In this document: in pieces, positions 26,279-38,740 of the stretch
How the letters are laid out: every line of letters starts with the position of its first letter
Position numbering within the stretch: position 1 is the first letter of the stretch
Source of the DNA: CAVVEQ01 sp963802095
GTDB lineage: Bacteria; Chloroflexota; Anaerolineae; Anaerolineales; Anaerolineaceae
Length of the DNA stretch: 64,000 bases
Direction of reading: 5' to 3'
Assembly: GCA_963802095.1 (NCBI GenBank)
Contig: CAWDHI010000007.1
Location: 1 to 64,000 of the forward strand
Translations under genes and position numbers: made by a program
Notes under the pieces: model-generated
What the model saw: the letters and a program-made list of their open reading frames with translations, nothing else
The model's database searches: none
Told to the model about the DNA's origin: nothing

Positions 26279-29200
26279 TTACAGGACGATAATAAGGGTA
26301 CCCGAAACCGGATCTAGGTTTTTAGAACCAATGACGGTGCGCCCATTACCCATGTAGAAGGTCTTTTTCACAGTCAGGGTCTTCCCGGCGATCAGGTTCG
26401 CGCGGATGCCTTCCTTGCCGTTGCCGCTGACCAAGCTGTTCTGGACGAGCACGTTGTAACCGCCTGTGGTGGAGATGTCGATGCCTGCGGACCCTCCCCC
26501 ACCTAGGCCGTTGGAGATGCACTCGATGCTGCTAAGGGTGACCGAGCCGTTGGAGTTGATGGCGATTCCGGCAATTTCATTCAATTTCACAACCACCCCG
26601 GTGATCGTAACCGTACCCAGCCCCGCCGCGGCGGTCGTGGTATTCACCCCGATCCCGGTTCCGTCCCGGTTTTCGTTGGCGGTGACGTTGATGATCACCA
26701 CCGCGTTGCTGCTCAGGATCGCCAGCCCGTGCAGTCGGTTGTAGAAGAAAGTATTCGCCCCCAGTGTGGCCAGCACAGAAACTGTGCCGGTGCCGAGGTG
26801 GTTATCCAGCGAAATGCCGTTGGCTGACACAGCCGAGTTATCGCTTGCAGTGACCCCGTTGAGGGTGATATTCCCGCGGTTCTGGACGAACAACCCGTCG
26901 TCGCCGTCGTTTGAAGTAAATACACTTTTATTTATCGTGACCGACGCTGTTGAGGGATCGGTAACAGTGACGTAAGCGCCGAAGCCCGAATTGTTGCTTG
27001 CATCCACCTGGTTGAAGAGTACCGCGCCGTTCGTTCGAACCACCAACCCGGCATTGGGCGATGCGCCATAGTTAGAATAAAAGATTGAAGTGTTGACGGT
27101 CACCCCGCCAGTGGAGCCTGGGTGGTCATTTACCAGGAATGCCCCGTGAATTGAATTTTGTCTGGCTTCAACACTTGTCAGGCTGATCGACCCGCCGGCA
27201 TCCACATTCAGACCATCCAGGAAATTAGAGGCAGTAAAAATATTTGTGAGGGTGACCTTGCCATCGGTGATCATCTGGATGCCGTGGCCGGCATCGCTGG
27301 AATTGACCGATACTCTCTGCAGCACCACATCCCCGCTGGCATTGATCACCAGCGCGGTTTGATTGCTTTCAGGCATGGTGTTCCAGACAGTGTCCCCGTA
27401 GTAATCCTTGAGGACCGGGTCGAGGATGCTCACCCCGCCGCCGTCTGTGGTAAGGACCACGGCGCTGCCGGTATCCACACCAGTATAATCGTACACAGTC
27501 AGGAGTTTGGCCGTGATCTGCCGGTGGGAAACCACCTGGATCTCATGGTTGCGGTTGGAGTAGGCTGTGATATTGGTCAGGCTGACCGTACCGTTCCCAT
27601 CCACCTGGATATCGATCCCGTTCTGCAGCGCGCCACCGTTCTGGTAAACCTGCATGTTGCTCAGCGCGGTATTTCCATTGGTGCGGATGAAGACCCCCTC
27701 GTTAGTGTTATTGTAGGAATTGATATTATTCAAAGTTACTGCTCCGTTTCCCGCTGCGCGGTTTTCGATGCGCAAGCCTGAGCGGGTATTAGAGGAGTAG
27801 TAATATGAGACGCTTACCGCACCGTTGCTTTCGATATTCAGCCCATAATTGGTGAAGTTATTGCTGTAATTCCAGTAATCGCTCGTGTTCACAGTCATGG
27901 TCACCCCCGCGGTGGCGCCGGTCTCGCGGTTATCGAGCCAGATACCGTACTGCCGGCCGCCAGTGCCACTGGCGCGAAGATACTTGGTGGTGATCGCACC
28001 CAGCGAGCGGACGTAAAGACCGTAGTCGCCCGCGCCCCCGGTGGAGGTGATATTGGTTAAGGTAACATTCTTGGGTGAGGTTGCGAAACTGTTATCAATC
28101 TTTAACCCACCCAGACCATTGTTGTCTATATAGATATTGGAAAGCGTCACCGTCCCGTTGGATTCGAACAAGATCCCGTAGCTATTTACGGTGTCGGTTA
28201 CCTCTACATAATTCATGCTCACGCTGCCCACCCGGTTTCCGGATGAGGGGAATTGGATCCCGATCGGGACGTTATCCACCCGAATATAATTCAGCGTTAC
28301 CGGGCCCAGGGTATATAAGCCTAACCCGACTGTGGCATTATTATTGAAAAGGTTCCAATCGCTGATTGTGCCGCTGACGGTGACTCCGCCCGTCCCCGCC
28401 GTAAAGTTATCCAGGACTGCCCCATACCCGGTATCATTGCCAGTTGCGTCAACACTCGTCAGGGTTATATTGCCTTTGGCTGTGACGGATAGCCCGTTCA
28501 CATTGTTATCTCTGAACTCCGCGTTCTTGATCGTCACTGAGCCATTGTCGGAAACGACGGTCAACCCCGAACCGCCAGCGTTGTTGCTGGCGTAGATCCC
28601 GGTCAGGGAAACATTCCCACCGGCATGGATCGTCCCGCCCGAGGCACTGCAAGTAACCGCTGGATAGATCGTTCCACCCCCAGGAATACAACCCGGCTGA
28701 GTTCATCGTCACCGTGCCGGATGTGTCGATTTCCAGGGCATACCCGGAGACCTCCTGTTCGCCGGCGTCAAGATCAGTGATCGTCACCGCCCCCGCGGAA
28801 TTGATGCGCAGCCCGCCGGTATCATTATTGCTTACCCACAATTTTGTGATCGTCACCGCAGCAGCCGGGGAGGCAAGGTGGTTATCGATGACCACACCCT
28901 GCCCGGTACCGTACCTGGCGGTGTTGTTGGTGAGCACCACAGCGCCTCCGGCTTCGAGATTCATGCCGGTGGTGCAGTAAGACGCATCTGAATCGGTGAT
29001 CGTCACACCTCCGGCAGTGATCACCTGCAGCCCGGTTGCGCTGGAATTCAGGTAGAGTTGGTCCAGGGTCACCTGGCCGCTGCTATGTATATAGACACCG
29101 GCAAACTGGAAGTTGGTGGCTTCGTTCTGGTACCAGGCCAGCGGCTTGATCGTTACCCCGGTCTTTACCCCGCTGGAATTATCCACCCAGATGCCGTAAT

Positions 29201-32200
29201 CCCGCAGGTCACCGCCGTCCACATCAAAATCAGAAATGGTAACCGCACCGGTGGAAGTGATGCAAAGAGCGCAGGAACCGGTGGTGCTGCTATCCGTGAA
29301 ATCGGTGACGGTGACTGTTTTCCCTATGCCGGAACTATTATTGATCACCAGCCCGTTGCCGGAAGAAGAGTCGGTGCGCACATCGGTGACCGAAACGGTA
29401 CCGTTGGAATCGATCGAGATTGTATCCCCGCTGGTGTTGGAGAAATTCAGCGACCTCAGGGTAACGTTGCCAACGATATCCGGCGTGGAAAGCGCGATTA
29501 TCGAGCTGTAGCTTTCCAGGTAGCTCAGGGTGAGCGGGCCGTTTGTCCGTAATACCAGGTTTCCAAAATTATTGGAAGAAAACGTCTGCCAACCGCCAGA
29601 ACTGCCGGTGACAGAGATCCCTGCAGTACCGCTGAGGTTATACAGGTACATCCCATATCCGTTAATATTCATCTGAGCCGGCGAACCGCTAACCGTGATC
29701 GCGCCACTGGCGGATACATCCAATCCGTTCCCGCCCGCGTTGTAGCTAAAATTGGAGTTGGTAACCGATACTGATGTTGCGCCAGTGATGCCTGCCCCCA
29801 ACCCGCCGTTGGAGTTGACGTTGGTATCCTTGATCACCACCGCGCCCCCGGCCGAGATGCTCAACCCGTTGCCGGGGTTGTGGCTGAACTCGTTGCGGTA
29901 AGCGCTGGGGGTTTTGTCGATCGTCACCGCACCTCCAGTGTTGATCTGCACCCCGCTCCCGCCGAACTGGTTTCCGGCATAGATAGTGGTAATCCTGACC
30001 GCCCCGTTGGAAACGACGATCATCCCTCCCCCTGTGTTGTAGCGCAGGTCGACCCCCTTCAGGGTCACTCCCGGTGTTCCGGTCGAGGTGGAATTGGAAA
30101 TATATAACCCGCGGTCAGGGGAGTATTCGACGTCAATATTGCTGACGGTTACCGCCCCGTTGGAGTAAATGCGCACGGCGGCTTCGTCGCCGGTATCGTT
30201 CACCGTATTCGAGGTGAGGCCGTTCACGGTGATCCCCGCCGTGGCGCCTGTTTCGGCGTTATCCAGCCCCACCCGGCTATCATTGCCCGAGGCATATACT
30301 CCCGAAACGCTGATCGCCCCTTTCGAATTCACGAACAGCCCGTAATCTCCCTGGTTGTTTGACACAGAATTGGTGTTGGTGCCGGTCGCCTTCACCGTCA
30401 CCCCCGTCTTTGCCCCGGTTTGGTTATCCAGGTAAATACCGTCCTGGATGTTGTTTTGTGCATCCACGTCCGTCAGGGTAATAGCCCCGTCGCTCAAGAT
30501 TCGCAGCCCGCTGCCACCGGAACTGTTCGAGAAATCCCCGGTGGTGATGGTCACCCCGGCTGAGCCGGCAGTGTTGTCGATATACAGGTTGGTCAGGGCG
30601 TTGTTATTGGAAGTAAGCTTGCTGATCGAGACCGCCCCGCTGGCCGAGATCGACACGCCCAGGCTGTTGTTGTACTCCACCTCGTTCTCTCCAAGCGTGC
30701 TCAGGAATGTGACTGTTCCAGATGTTACGATATCGATCCCTTCCGCGGTGCCGTAGGAATTAGATGACGCAGTAACGTGGTTCAGCGTCACCGCACCCTT
30801 CGATCGAATTTGGATTCCCGCGAAGTCATTTCTATTGCTAAGAGTATTGTTGACCGTCACCGCGCTGGCCGTCTTGGCGTATTGGTTATCCAGGATGATC
30901 CCGCCGAAGCCGGAAGCGTTGGTAGCCCAATTTGCGGTGACGGAATTGATCGTGATAGCGCCGTTCGCCGTTACCGTTAGGTTGCCGTAGGTATTCTCAA
31001 GGGTCAGGTTGCTCAGGCTCACCGCCCCTGCGGTGGTAGTGCAGATTGTCCCACCGTTATAGCAATTTTCGATCTCGATCCCCGTACGGTTGTATCTCGC
31101 TTCCACCGTGTTCATCGTTACCTTACCGCCCACCCGGGTATCCACTTTGATCCCTGCCATCTGGTTGTATTTCGAATAAACATGGTCGAGCAGGATCGCG
31201 CCTTTGGAGTCTTCATCGATCCTGAGCCCGTAGCCGGTCTGATCCGTGGCGTTGTTATCGTTGTTGTAATTGAACAGGCTGTTCTTCACCGTGATCCCGC
31301 CCAGAGATTTCAGGTAAGCCCCGTTGCCGCGGTTAAAATCACTGGAAGAGACCCCGTTCAGGCTGATCGCACCAGTGGATTTAATATACAGGCTGTGTTT
31401 ACCGGTGCCCACCCCGAATGCACCATTATCGTCGAAGGAGCTGTTGGTGACGGTCACCTTTCCGGTAACGCCTGTAATATAAGCACCTTCATCATTATTC
31501 CCATTGGCTTTGATGGTATTGAGGGTTACGTTCCCTGTAACCCCGTTGATGGATAGCCCATCGCTATCGGTATCTAAGGTGTTGTTTATATCTACATCGG
31601 TCAGCACCAGGTTGCCTGCGATATTCAAAAATTCCACCAGACTGCCTGTGTCATTACCGATGATTGTCATACCCTGAAGGGTGAATCCGGCAGGCATATT
31701 TTGGATGATCATGTGGAAATTATTGGCGAAGTTTACTGTCACAACCCCGCTACCTGAACCGATCAGACCTGTCAGATCCGCATAATTGGCATTAAGCAGA
31801 GGATCGATGGTTAGATCCGAATTGATCGAATACGTATCAGCTTCGATATAAATTGGGCCTGTTGCTGTCGGGGATGCACCGTAAGCAATCCAGGCAGCTT
31901 CCAGGGGGCTTGTCAAAAGTGAGAGCGTACATGTCGTTACAATCGGAGCACAGCCGCTTCCATCATGCCATCCCAGGTAAATCGCTCCGTCCTTGAAATA
32001 CGGGTCGCCGCCCGCCACCGTTTCCGCAGCTGCCTCGCTTGCCAGGGGCAGCACCTCGCCGCCTTCATCCAGCGCCACGATCTCCGGCGCGGTTTCCGCA
32101 GCCGGCTCCTCCACAGGAGGCGCCGCTTCTTCTTCCACTGCTACTGCCGGGGGATCCTCCACGGGCAACGGTTCTTCCACCGGCACGGCCGGTGGTTCCT

Positions 32201-32384
32201 CCGCGGGCAGCGGTTCCTCTGCCGGGGCGGCTTCCTCCACGGCGGGGGCTGTTTCCGCAGCCGCAGGTTCTGCTGGCGCGGGAGGGAGCTCATCCTGGGC
32301 AAAGACCGGCCCGGCGAGCAGGAACGCGAAGATCAACGCGATGCCGAGGGCAAGTGCGAAGAAGGGGATACGGAAGGGTTTCAT
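26279..32384 (-). CDS. Giant secreted beta-helix repeat protein (one frameshift)
   Basis: About 2035 residues if read as one protein. A signal peptide (MKPFRIPFF to GPVFAQ) is followed by a Pro/Glu/Ala-rich stalk of about 90 residues, then well over 50 repeats of about 22-25 residues of the form NGAVTLxNV...NxxxGLxI, as in right-handed parallel beta-helix adhesins. Two open pieces (32384-28506 and 28564-26279) overlap in different frames; removing one base near 28690 joins them through GGGTIYPAV and GGTIHAGGNVSLTG. No anchor or dockerin is visible at the C-terminus. It probably forms a long fibre outside the cell. Repeats could also cause assembly errors. Confidence 0.8.
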
Positions 32385-32748
32385 TTCAGGCCTCCTGGAT
32401 CAAATATGAAATTGGCACAGACAAAGACACGAATAACCTCTGCTGGCATACCCGCCTGCAGAGAAAAGGTTTGGATGACTATATCATAGCAAAATAACAG
32501 GGGCTTGGCAATCTATTCGTAGGGTGCGCAGGATTATTGTAAGGTGGGGCGCCGCTCCCGGCCTATCCCGGGAAGAGATTCCTTCCCCTCACAATCACCC
32601 TCTCCTTCCTCCCGAAAAGCATCGGGAGCGCAAAAACCGCGAGGAGAGGGAAGGGTGAGGCCGATATGAGGGCAAGGTCTCACCAGAGAAGAGACCCCAA
32701 TTATCTTGAATAGTCTTCGATGCTTCGTGAGCCAGATTCGTATTGCGC
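32385..32748. repeat. Intergenic region with GC-rich inverted repeat
   Basis: No convincing gene. At 32587-32660 a long imperfect inverted repeat runs from CCTCAC...CACCCTCTCCTTCCTC, through CCCGAAAAGCATCGGG, to GAGGAGAGGGAAGGGTGAGG. It resembles the hairpins at 55157-55199 and 60800-60826, which share the CCTCACCC/GGGTGAGG theme. The remainder is unremarkable; it lies between the cohesin gene's stop and the start of the giant beta-helix gene and may hold the latter's promoter. Confidence 0.55.
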
Positions 32749-33564
32749 CTATTTGCGGGTTCTTGCGCGCAGGAAGTTTCCGCCAAAATACCCGATGGCA
32801 AGGAGTGCCAGTCCAAGGGGGATCATCCACACCAGCGGCGGCAGGCCGACGTCGTCCTGCGGATCCTCCTCGGGTAGGGGCGCGGAGGGAACCACCGTGG
32901 ACCGCACGGCGGGTTCTGCGGAAGGTAGATCCTGCCCGGCCGGGGCGCTGGTGGGTTGGGTCATGGATACGCCGGGTTCCTGCGTCGAGGCAGGCGCAGC
33001 CGGGTTGAGGAGCTGCAGCGGCTGGCCTTCATCCGCTGCTCCGCCCGGGTTAGATGCAGGGCGGGGGGCTTCGGTCGCAGCTCCGCCGGTCACGGTAACT
33101 GTGCCGGTTGTTGAAGCGGTTTCGATCGCGGCCGCGTCCTTTTTCAGCAACTGGATATTCTCGATCGAAATGCGCGCGCTGCCGTTTGATTTCGCCTTCA
33201 CTTTGAACGTGGCCAGCTCGCCCGAGCCGGACTGCGCCGTGAAAGGTGGGATGGTGGTGAACGCCAGCTGGGCTGTCCCGGCGGTTTTATCGAGGATCTG
33301 CGCGGCGGTGAACCCGCCCTGCAGGAACGACCCATTATCGATGGCGGTGATCTCAACGAGCGCGGGGTCGTAGCGCAGGGTGATATCGTACGCGTAAAGA
33401 TCCTGCGCGTCGGTGATGCGCACCGCGAGCGTGGCGCTCTGCCCGGCTTGCAGCGTGGTTGCCGAAGGGGTTATCGAAAGGGCTGTCTGCGCCTCTGCTG
33501 AAGCGGTGGTGAAGGGTAGGAAAAGGAAAACTAATAAAAGTAGTGCGATCAATCGATTTTTCAT
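32749..33564 (-). CDS. Membrane-anchored cohesin-domain protein
   Basis: A 271-residue surface protein. It has a signal peptide (MKNRLIALLLLVFLFLPFTTASAEA), one cohesin-like domain (about residues 27-160: SVTVGQSATLAVRI-like QAGQSATLAVRITD, YDITLRYDPALVEITAI, ATFKVKAKSNGSARISIEN), a Pro/Ala/Ser-rich linker of about 75 residues, and a C-terminal helix (LVWMIPLGLALLAIGYFGG) ending in a basic tail. This is the layout of a single-cohesin cell-surface anchor. The gene lies 77 bases downstream of a gene whose product ends in a dockerin, so a direct cohesin-dockerin partnership is plausible. Confidence 0.82.
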   Translation of the reverse strand: MKNRLIALLLLVFLFLPFTTASAEAQTALSITPSATTLQAGQSATLAVRITDAQDLYAYDITLRYDPALVEITAIDNGSFLQGGFTAAQILDKTAGTAQLAFTTIPPFTAQSGSGELATFKVKAKSNGSARISIENIQLLKKDAAAIETASTTGTVTVTGGAATEAPRPASNPGGAADEGQPLQLLNPAAPASTQEPGVSMTQPTSAPAGQDLPSAEPAVRSTVVPSAPLPEEDPQDDVGLPPLVWMIPLGLALLAIGYFGGNFLRARTRK

Positions 33565-33641
33565 AAGCCTGGGATTATACCTCTGGGGATGGATCAGGCG
33601 CGGAGTTCCTCCGCGCCTGATATGTTTTTTAAAGACCGGGT

Positions 33642-36600
33642 TTATGGCTTCCAGGATTTATAAGCCGAGCTGGTCTTGTTGTAATTCTTGGCAACGATCG
33701 CCAGGTCGAGCAGGTCCACCTTGCCATCGGCGTTGATATCTGCCTGCGGATTGACGATGGCACTGCCGCTGTGGCCCCAATCGTTGGCCACTGCCACGGC
33801 ATCCGACAGGTTGATGACCTCATTGTTATCCACATCGCCTGCCACCAGCGTCAGTTTACCGACGGAGGTTTTCCCGGCGTTGACCACCAGGGTCTTATTC
33901 AACGTCGCGGGAAGGTCGATGTAACCCAACTTCGAAACCTTGACCACGTAACTTCCCGCGGGCAGGTCATCCAGGGTCAGGTTGCCCCATTTATCCGTTT
34001 TGCATTTCACGATCCCGGATCCAAGGTTCATGCAGGTATCGCTGCTGTCGCTGCGACCTTCCAGCAGGATCTGGGCACCCAGGTTGAAGGTAGTGCTGGC
34101 CGGATCGTAGATGCTGACAGTAACATCCGCCATGCTGCCCGGGTAAATGAAGTTGCTGGGCAGCGTGGAGCTGGAGGCGAAGGAAACTGAATCGTCCACG
34201 AAATCGAGCGTGGTGCTGCCGGCCAGTGTCCCGGGTTTCACTTTGAATTTCAGGGTGTAGAGGGTCACAGTCCCGTTCAACTGTTTGCCTTTGCCGCAGA
34301 AACTGATCTCGCCATCCTGCGCGTCGGCCAGGGTATCGATCGGGCAGACCGCGTCATGTGCCATCCTGCCGCTGTCGGTGATCGAGAGCAGCTCCAGCAC
34401 GTCCGGGTCGAATTCCAGGTCGAACTGCGCGCCGTAGACGTTGGCAGCGCTGACCTTGACCGCGTAGGTGATCGTCCCGGTGGTGGTCACCTTGTTGGCA
34501 TAGCTTGTCCCGCTTGAGGTTGCCAGCAGGTCGCCGTAGACGTAAGGCGAATAGGTCTGCTTGCCGTTATACCCGTCGCCGTAGGTGCCCTTGGGACCCT
34601 TCGGGTCAAACCAGTTGTTGAAGGTGGTGGTCAGGCTCACCGGGGTGAGGTTGTTGACCCCGAATCCGCTGTTCCTGGCGAAGAGGTTGCCCGCCATCAC
34701 CATATTTCCAGCCGGGGTGCTGTTTGGCGTGAAGCGCACACCATCCCGGCCGAAACCGTGGATGTAGTTGTTCAGGAACTGGAAGTTAGTCAGTCCCAAG
34801 CTAAGGTTAAGCCCGTCGAGCGTGTTGACATTACTGCCATCGAACTCCATGTTGACCACGCGCAGGCCGTTGACCGCTATGAGCAGGTCGAGGCCGTCGT
34901 AGAACGTCGGCGGCACGCAGACCGCGCCCGCAGGGGTTTCAGCTTCGATGCTGACATTATCCGCGTTGATCAGGAAGCAGGGTCCGGCGCTGGGGCGGAT
35001 CTGAGCGCCATCCAAAAGCTTGAGGGTTGTGCCGGGGACACTCAGAACGAGTTGGTCATACACCTCGGAGACAAGGGTAAACGTGGAATCAGGAGCCAGG
35101 TCGTCCAGTGCATCCTGGACCTCACTGGCGAGGTACCCGAAAGTGGTGCAGGCCTGATCGGCGCACCAGGGTGAGAAGGAGAATTCGTCCAGGTCGAAAC
35201 CGGGGTTCGCCGAGCTGCCCCACCAGTTGGGGGAAGCGGGCACTGCCGGGGTGACGTTCAGGTTTTCCACCTGGGTGGTATTTCCGGTGATCTCGTTGTA
35301 CTCGAATTCGATGCCGATGAATTCACCCGTACCGCAGCCGGATTCGCACTGATCAAAGCTGACACCGGTATCCCATCCGGATATAGAGTTTCCGGTTAAG
35401 GTCGCGTTGGTATCCTCATCATCGTAACCGGTATAGACTGCTAGTCCGTATGCACCTGGAGTGCCGTCATTCGTGATCTCATTTCCCGAGAAGGTGACGG
35501 TTCCAGCTTCGATCACGGCGCCGAATAAACCGTTGGGAGGATTCCCAACCCCGGTTGTGGTCGTGCTGATTGTGTTATTTGTGTAAGTACCATCCGAAAC
35601 ATAACTGTAGATACCGGTCTGAGATTCGCTGACCAGGTTATTTTGAACGGTGATCGAAGGGGAATTCATTATCAGGATACCAGCTGCTGTCCAGGCTGGA
35701 GTACTTGCCTGAGTGTAGGAAATGCCTGAAACGGTATTCCCGGTTACTGTTGCTGTGGCACCGCTGCTTATCTGTATACCATTTTGGGCAGTAACAGTGG
35801 TCGGCCCCGCCCCGGTGATGGTATTGCCAGAGATGGTTGCACTGGAGCCTGTGTTGCTGACCACAATGCCATTCTTCTGGAATCCGGTGATGATGTTATC
35901 GGTGATCTCAGCCGTGCCGGTTGTGCTCCATACGGACCGTCCGACGACGATCCCAACCCCGTTCTGGCAGCCGCTGAAGGGGTTATCGCGGATATCCAGG
36001 ACCTTGTTATCGTGGATATTGGCATGCGCGCCATCGCGCACCACGATGCCGTAGCCGATCGATCCGCAGCCTGTGGGGCCGGGACCGCTGACGGTGAAGC
36101 CGCTCAGGTCCACATCCACACCGGAACCTGCGATCTTGACTACGTAGGAATTCGGATCAGATGCAACCGGGATGGTAGCTGGTGCTTTGATGATGGTGGT
36201 ATCGCGGTTTTCGCCCACCAGGGTCAGCGATTTGGTAATAGTTACCTGCTCGGTATAGGTTCCGGCGGGAACGTTGATCGTGTCCCCTGGATCAGCTGCA
36301 TCGACCGCGGCTTGAATGCTCATTCCCGGGGCAAGAACCAGACTGCCATCGGAAAGATCGATGATATAAGATTTGTTCGCAGGGGTTAGAGCCAGTGCAA
36401 AAGCAATCGCGTCTGGTTCTGTTTCCTGGAACCAGGTGTAATTTAACAAAGCTGCGTCCAGGTTATGGACAGCGAATCCAAACTGGGGGGCGCTGAAGCC
36501 AACCACTGCGCTTGGATGGGCGGGATCTGAGTAATTCCCCGTTTCAATATAAAGCGGATTTCCCTCAGAAGCAGAAAGCCCGCTCACCGAAACGTTACTG

Positions 36601-38362
36601 GACCCGAGGGTATAGTATCGCCCGTAGGTGTAGATAGCCACACCGCCCCAGTTATTACCGCTGGTAGTGATGTTGGTCAGGGTGGCATTATCCACATCGG
36701 TGAGCGCTACCCCATTGGCTTTATTTGTCACGTTGGTGTTCGGTACGGTTACATCCGTAATGGTTACGCCATTCATACCATTGATATCCAAACCGGTTCT
36801 ACCGGAGTCCTGGATGGTCACATCATGGATCACAAAATTCGTACCTTTAGTCATTGGCGCAGGACCGGAAACCTTGATCCCATAGTGACCGCTCGCATTT
36901 GAACTTGGGCCTACAAAGGTGAAATTATTGAGGTTGACATCATTTGCCATGATGTCCATCCCGTAACCTCCGGAGGCGCTGGCGTTGATGATGGTGGATC
37001 CTTCTCCAGCACCAACCAGGGTCAATGATTTATATATGCTCAAGACTTCATTGTATGTTCCGGCAGCCACATGGATCGTATCTCCGGGGTCAGCAGCGTT
37101 GATGGCTGCCTGAATGGAAGAATACCCGGGGGACACATCCAGGAATGCTGTACAGGCTGAATCACTGCACCAGGGTGAAAAATCCACACCCGCGGTCATT
37201 TTGGCAGCGATTGTTGCCCCGTCAGCGGTTCCCCACCAGTTCTCGGAAAGATCGATCGGGGCAACACCTTGGTAGTTGATAAGATAAGCGGATGCTCCTG
37301 TGATCTGATTGTCATAAAAATCATTGTTTTCAGGAAAAAAAGTGGATTCATAGGAGAAGAGACGAATCCCCTGAGCCATACCGGTTAGGACGTTATCACG
37401 AATATCAGCTCCGGTGATATGGCTGAAAAGCTGGATTCCTTTTCCATCCGTGCCGGAAATAGTGTTTCCGAAAATATTCAGATCGGTGACCCCGCCTGCG
37501 GTCCCATCCACGCTGCTTTCACCCACGCTGATACCTTTAATTGAAATATCAGAGAGTCCGGTGATGGTGTTGTTAGAAATTTCCACAGTGGAATATTTAC
37601 CGATTCGGCGATCCACTGTAACGTAATGAGTTGAAGGATTGAAAGCGATTCCAGCCGCTCCACTCCCAATCTCTGCAGAACTCATGTCGATCGTATTTCC
37701 ACTAACCACCTGCGGTTGGGTAACATCATGACCGTCATAGGTCATAAAGAAGATCGATGGAAATGCCCCATTCAGGGTATTCCCGGTGATATCTGTTGCC
37801 CCCATCTGCAGCTCCACCAAAATACTATTGTCGTATGTATTGGAAATTGTGTTACCTGAAATGATGAGGTGGCGGACATCCATGTATCCTGCGATAACAC
37901 CATATTGTTCGCCGGATAAATCGCTGTTCGTGCTGAGGATGAGATTATTCAGGATATTGATGCTGCCGGCAGCATCCGTCCCGCCAGTGGAATGGAATCC
38001 TGTGCTCCAATCTCCGGTTCTGATTTCAAAACCCTGAACCGTTGTATTCCCGGTGAGCGCCGTGATATTGACTACATATCCAGGCGTTCCAAACCCCGTG
38101 GCATCAATGACCGGTGTACCGGTTCCGGTCAGAATCAAAGGCTTATCGACCGTGATCCGTTCCGGATAAATTCCCGCCGCAACGTTGATCGTATCACCCG
38201 GGGCAGCTGCCACAATCGCAGCCCGAATGGATGGTATAGGACAGTCCACCCGAGCCGTCGGTGATTCACGCACAGGTCCGCCGCGCTTACCTGGCCGACC
38301 GCGCCTGCTGCCAGCCCGAAGGCGAGCAAAAAGGCAAACAACACATACATAATCTTTTTCAT
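33642..38362 (-). CDS. Secreted beta-helix protein with cohesin-like and dockerin domains
   Basis: About 1570 residues. The true start is the ATG at 38362 (signal peptide MKKIMYVLFAFLLAFGLAAG, then VSAADLCVNH); the frame is lost between 38260 and 38230, apparently by two inserted bases, after which it is open to the end. Three long parallel beta-helix/NosD-like regions follow, each introduced by SIxAAI...PGDTIxVAAGTY. Near the C-terminus are a cohesin-like domain (VYGAQFDLEFDPDVLELLSI), a carboxypeptidase-regulatory-like domain (LPAGSYVVKVSKLGYIDLP) and a type I dockerin from about residue 1509 with two calcium loops, GDVDNNEVINLSD and ADINADGKVDLLD. It is probably held on the cell surface by the adjacent cohesin protein. 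Confidence 0.85.
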
Positions 38363-38369
38363 TCTTCAC

Positions 38370-38740
38370 TCCTTATTGGGATAAATTTGCGGGGTGAGAG
38401 AGACACTCCCCCTGAGATACCGGTTTGATAACATTCTAGACGCGTGAAATAATCGAATTCCTGGAAATTAACAAGTATGCTGGAATGGAGCATTCATTTC
38501 CCCCAAGGCCGAAAAATTATCCATGAATTTCTCCGACACTTAAATTCATGTTTTTATTTTATGCGACAACAATGATTTTTGGCTTTACAGTTATGCAAAC
38601 TGACCCGGGAAAAAATGGATAAGGAATTAATTACCAAAAACATCGGGCGAGTTCTATGAACCCGCCTGCATCTTAGACAATCGTTTTGACGTGATCTACA
38701 CATCAAATGGGAAGCGCCTGCGCTCACCATTGGAGAAAAC
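38370..38740. other. Non-coding gap upstream of the dockerin protein gene
   Basis: About 370 bases without a convincing open frame between degV and the dockerin gene, both on the minus strand. It is AT-rich towards 38500-38600. It must hold the promoter of the surface operon, but I could not identify clear -35 and -10 boxes, and no strong hairpin was seen. Confidence 0.4.

Noticed and set aside
26500..32000. CRISPR-like or satellite repeat array
   Set aside because: The periodicity is at protein level (beta-helix coils with degenerate DNA), with no constant repeat and no spacer structure.
31965..32497. Long plus-strand open frames opposite the signal peptide and Pro/Glu stalk
   Set aside because: They are mirror frames of a GC-rich low-complexity coding region; no ribosome binding site or family similarity.
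32720..33373. Plus-strand 217-codon frame opposite the cohesin gene
   Set aside because: Antisense shadow of the cohesin protein, whose signal peptide, cohesin domain and membrane anchor are coherent.
33642..38362. Cellulosomal enzyme
   Set aside because: A dockerin is present, but the rest is beta-helix, cohesin-like and regulatory-like domains; no glycoside hydrolase motif was recognised.
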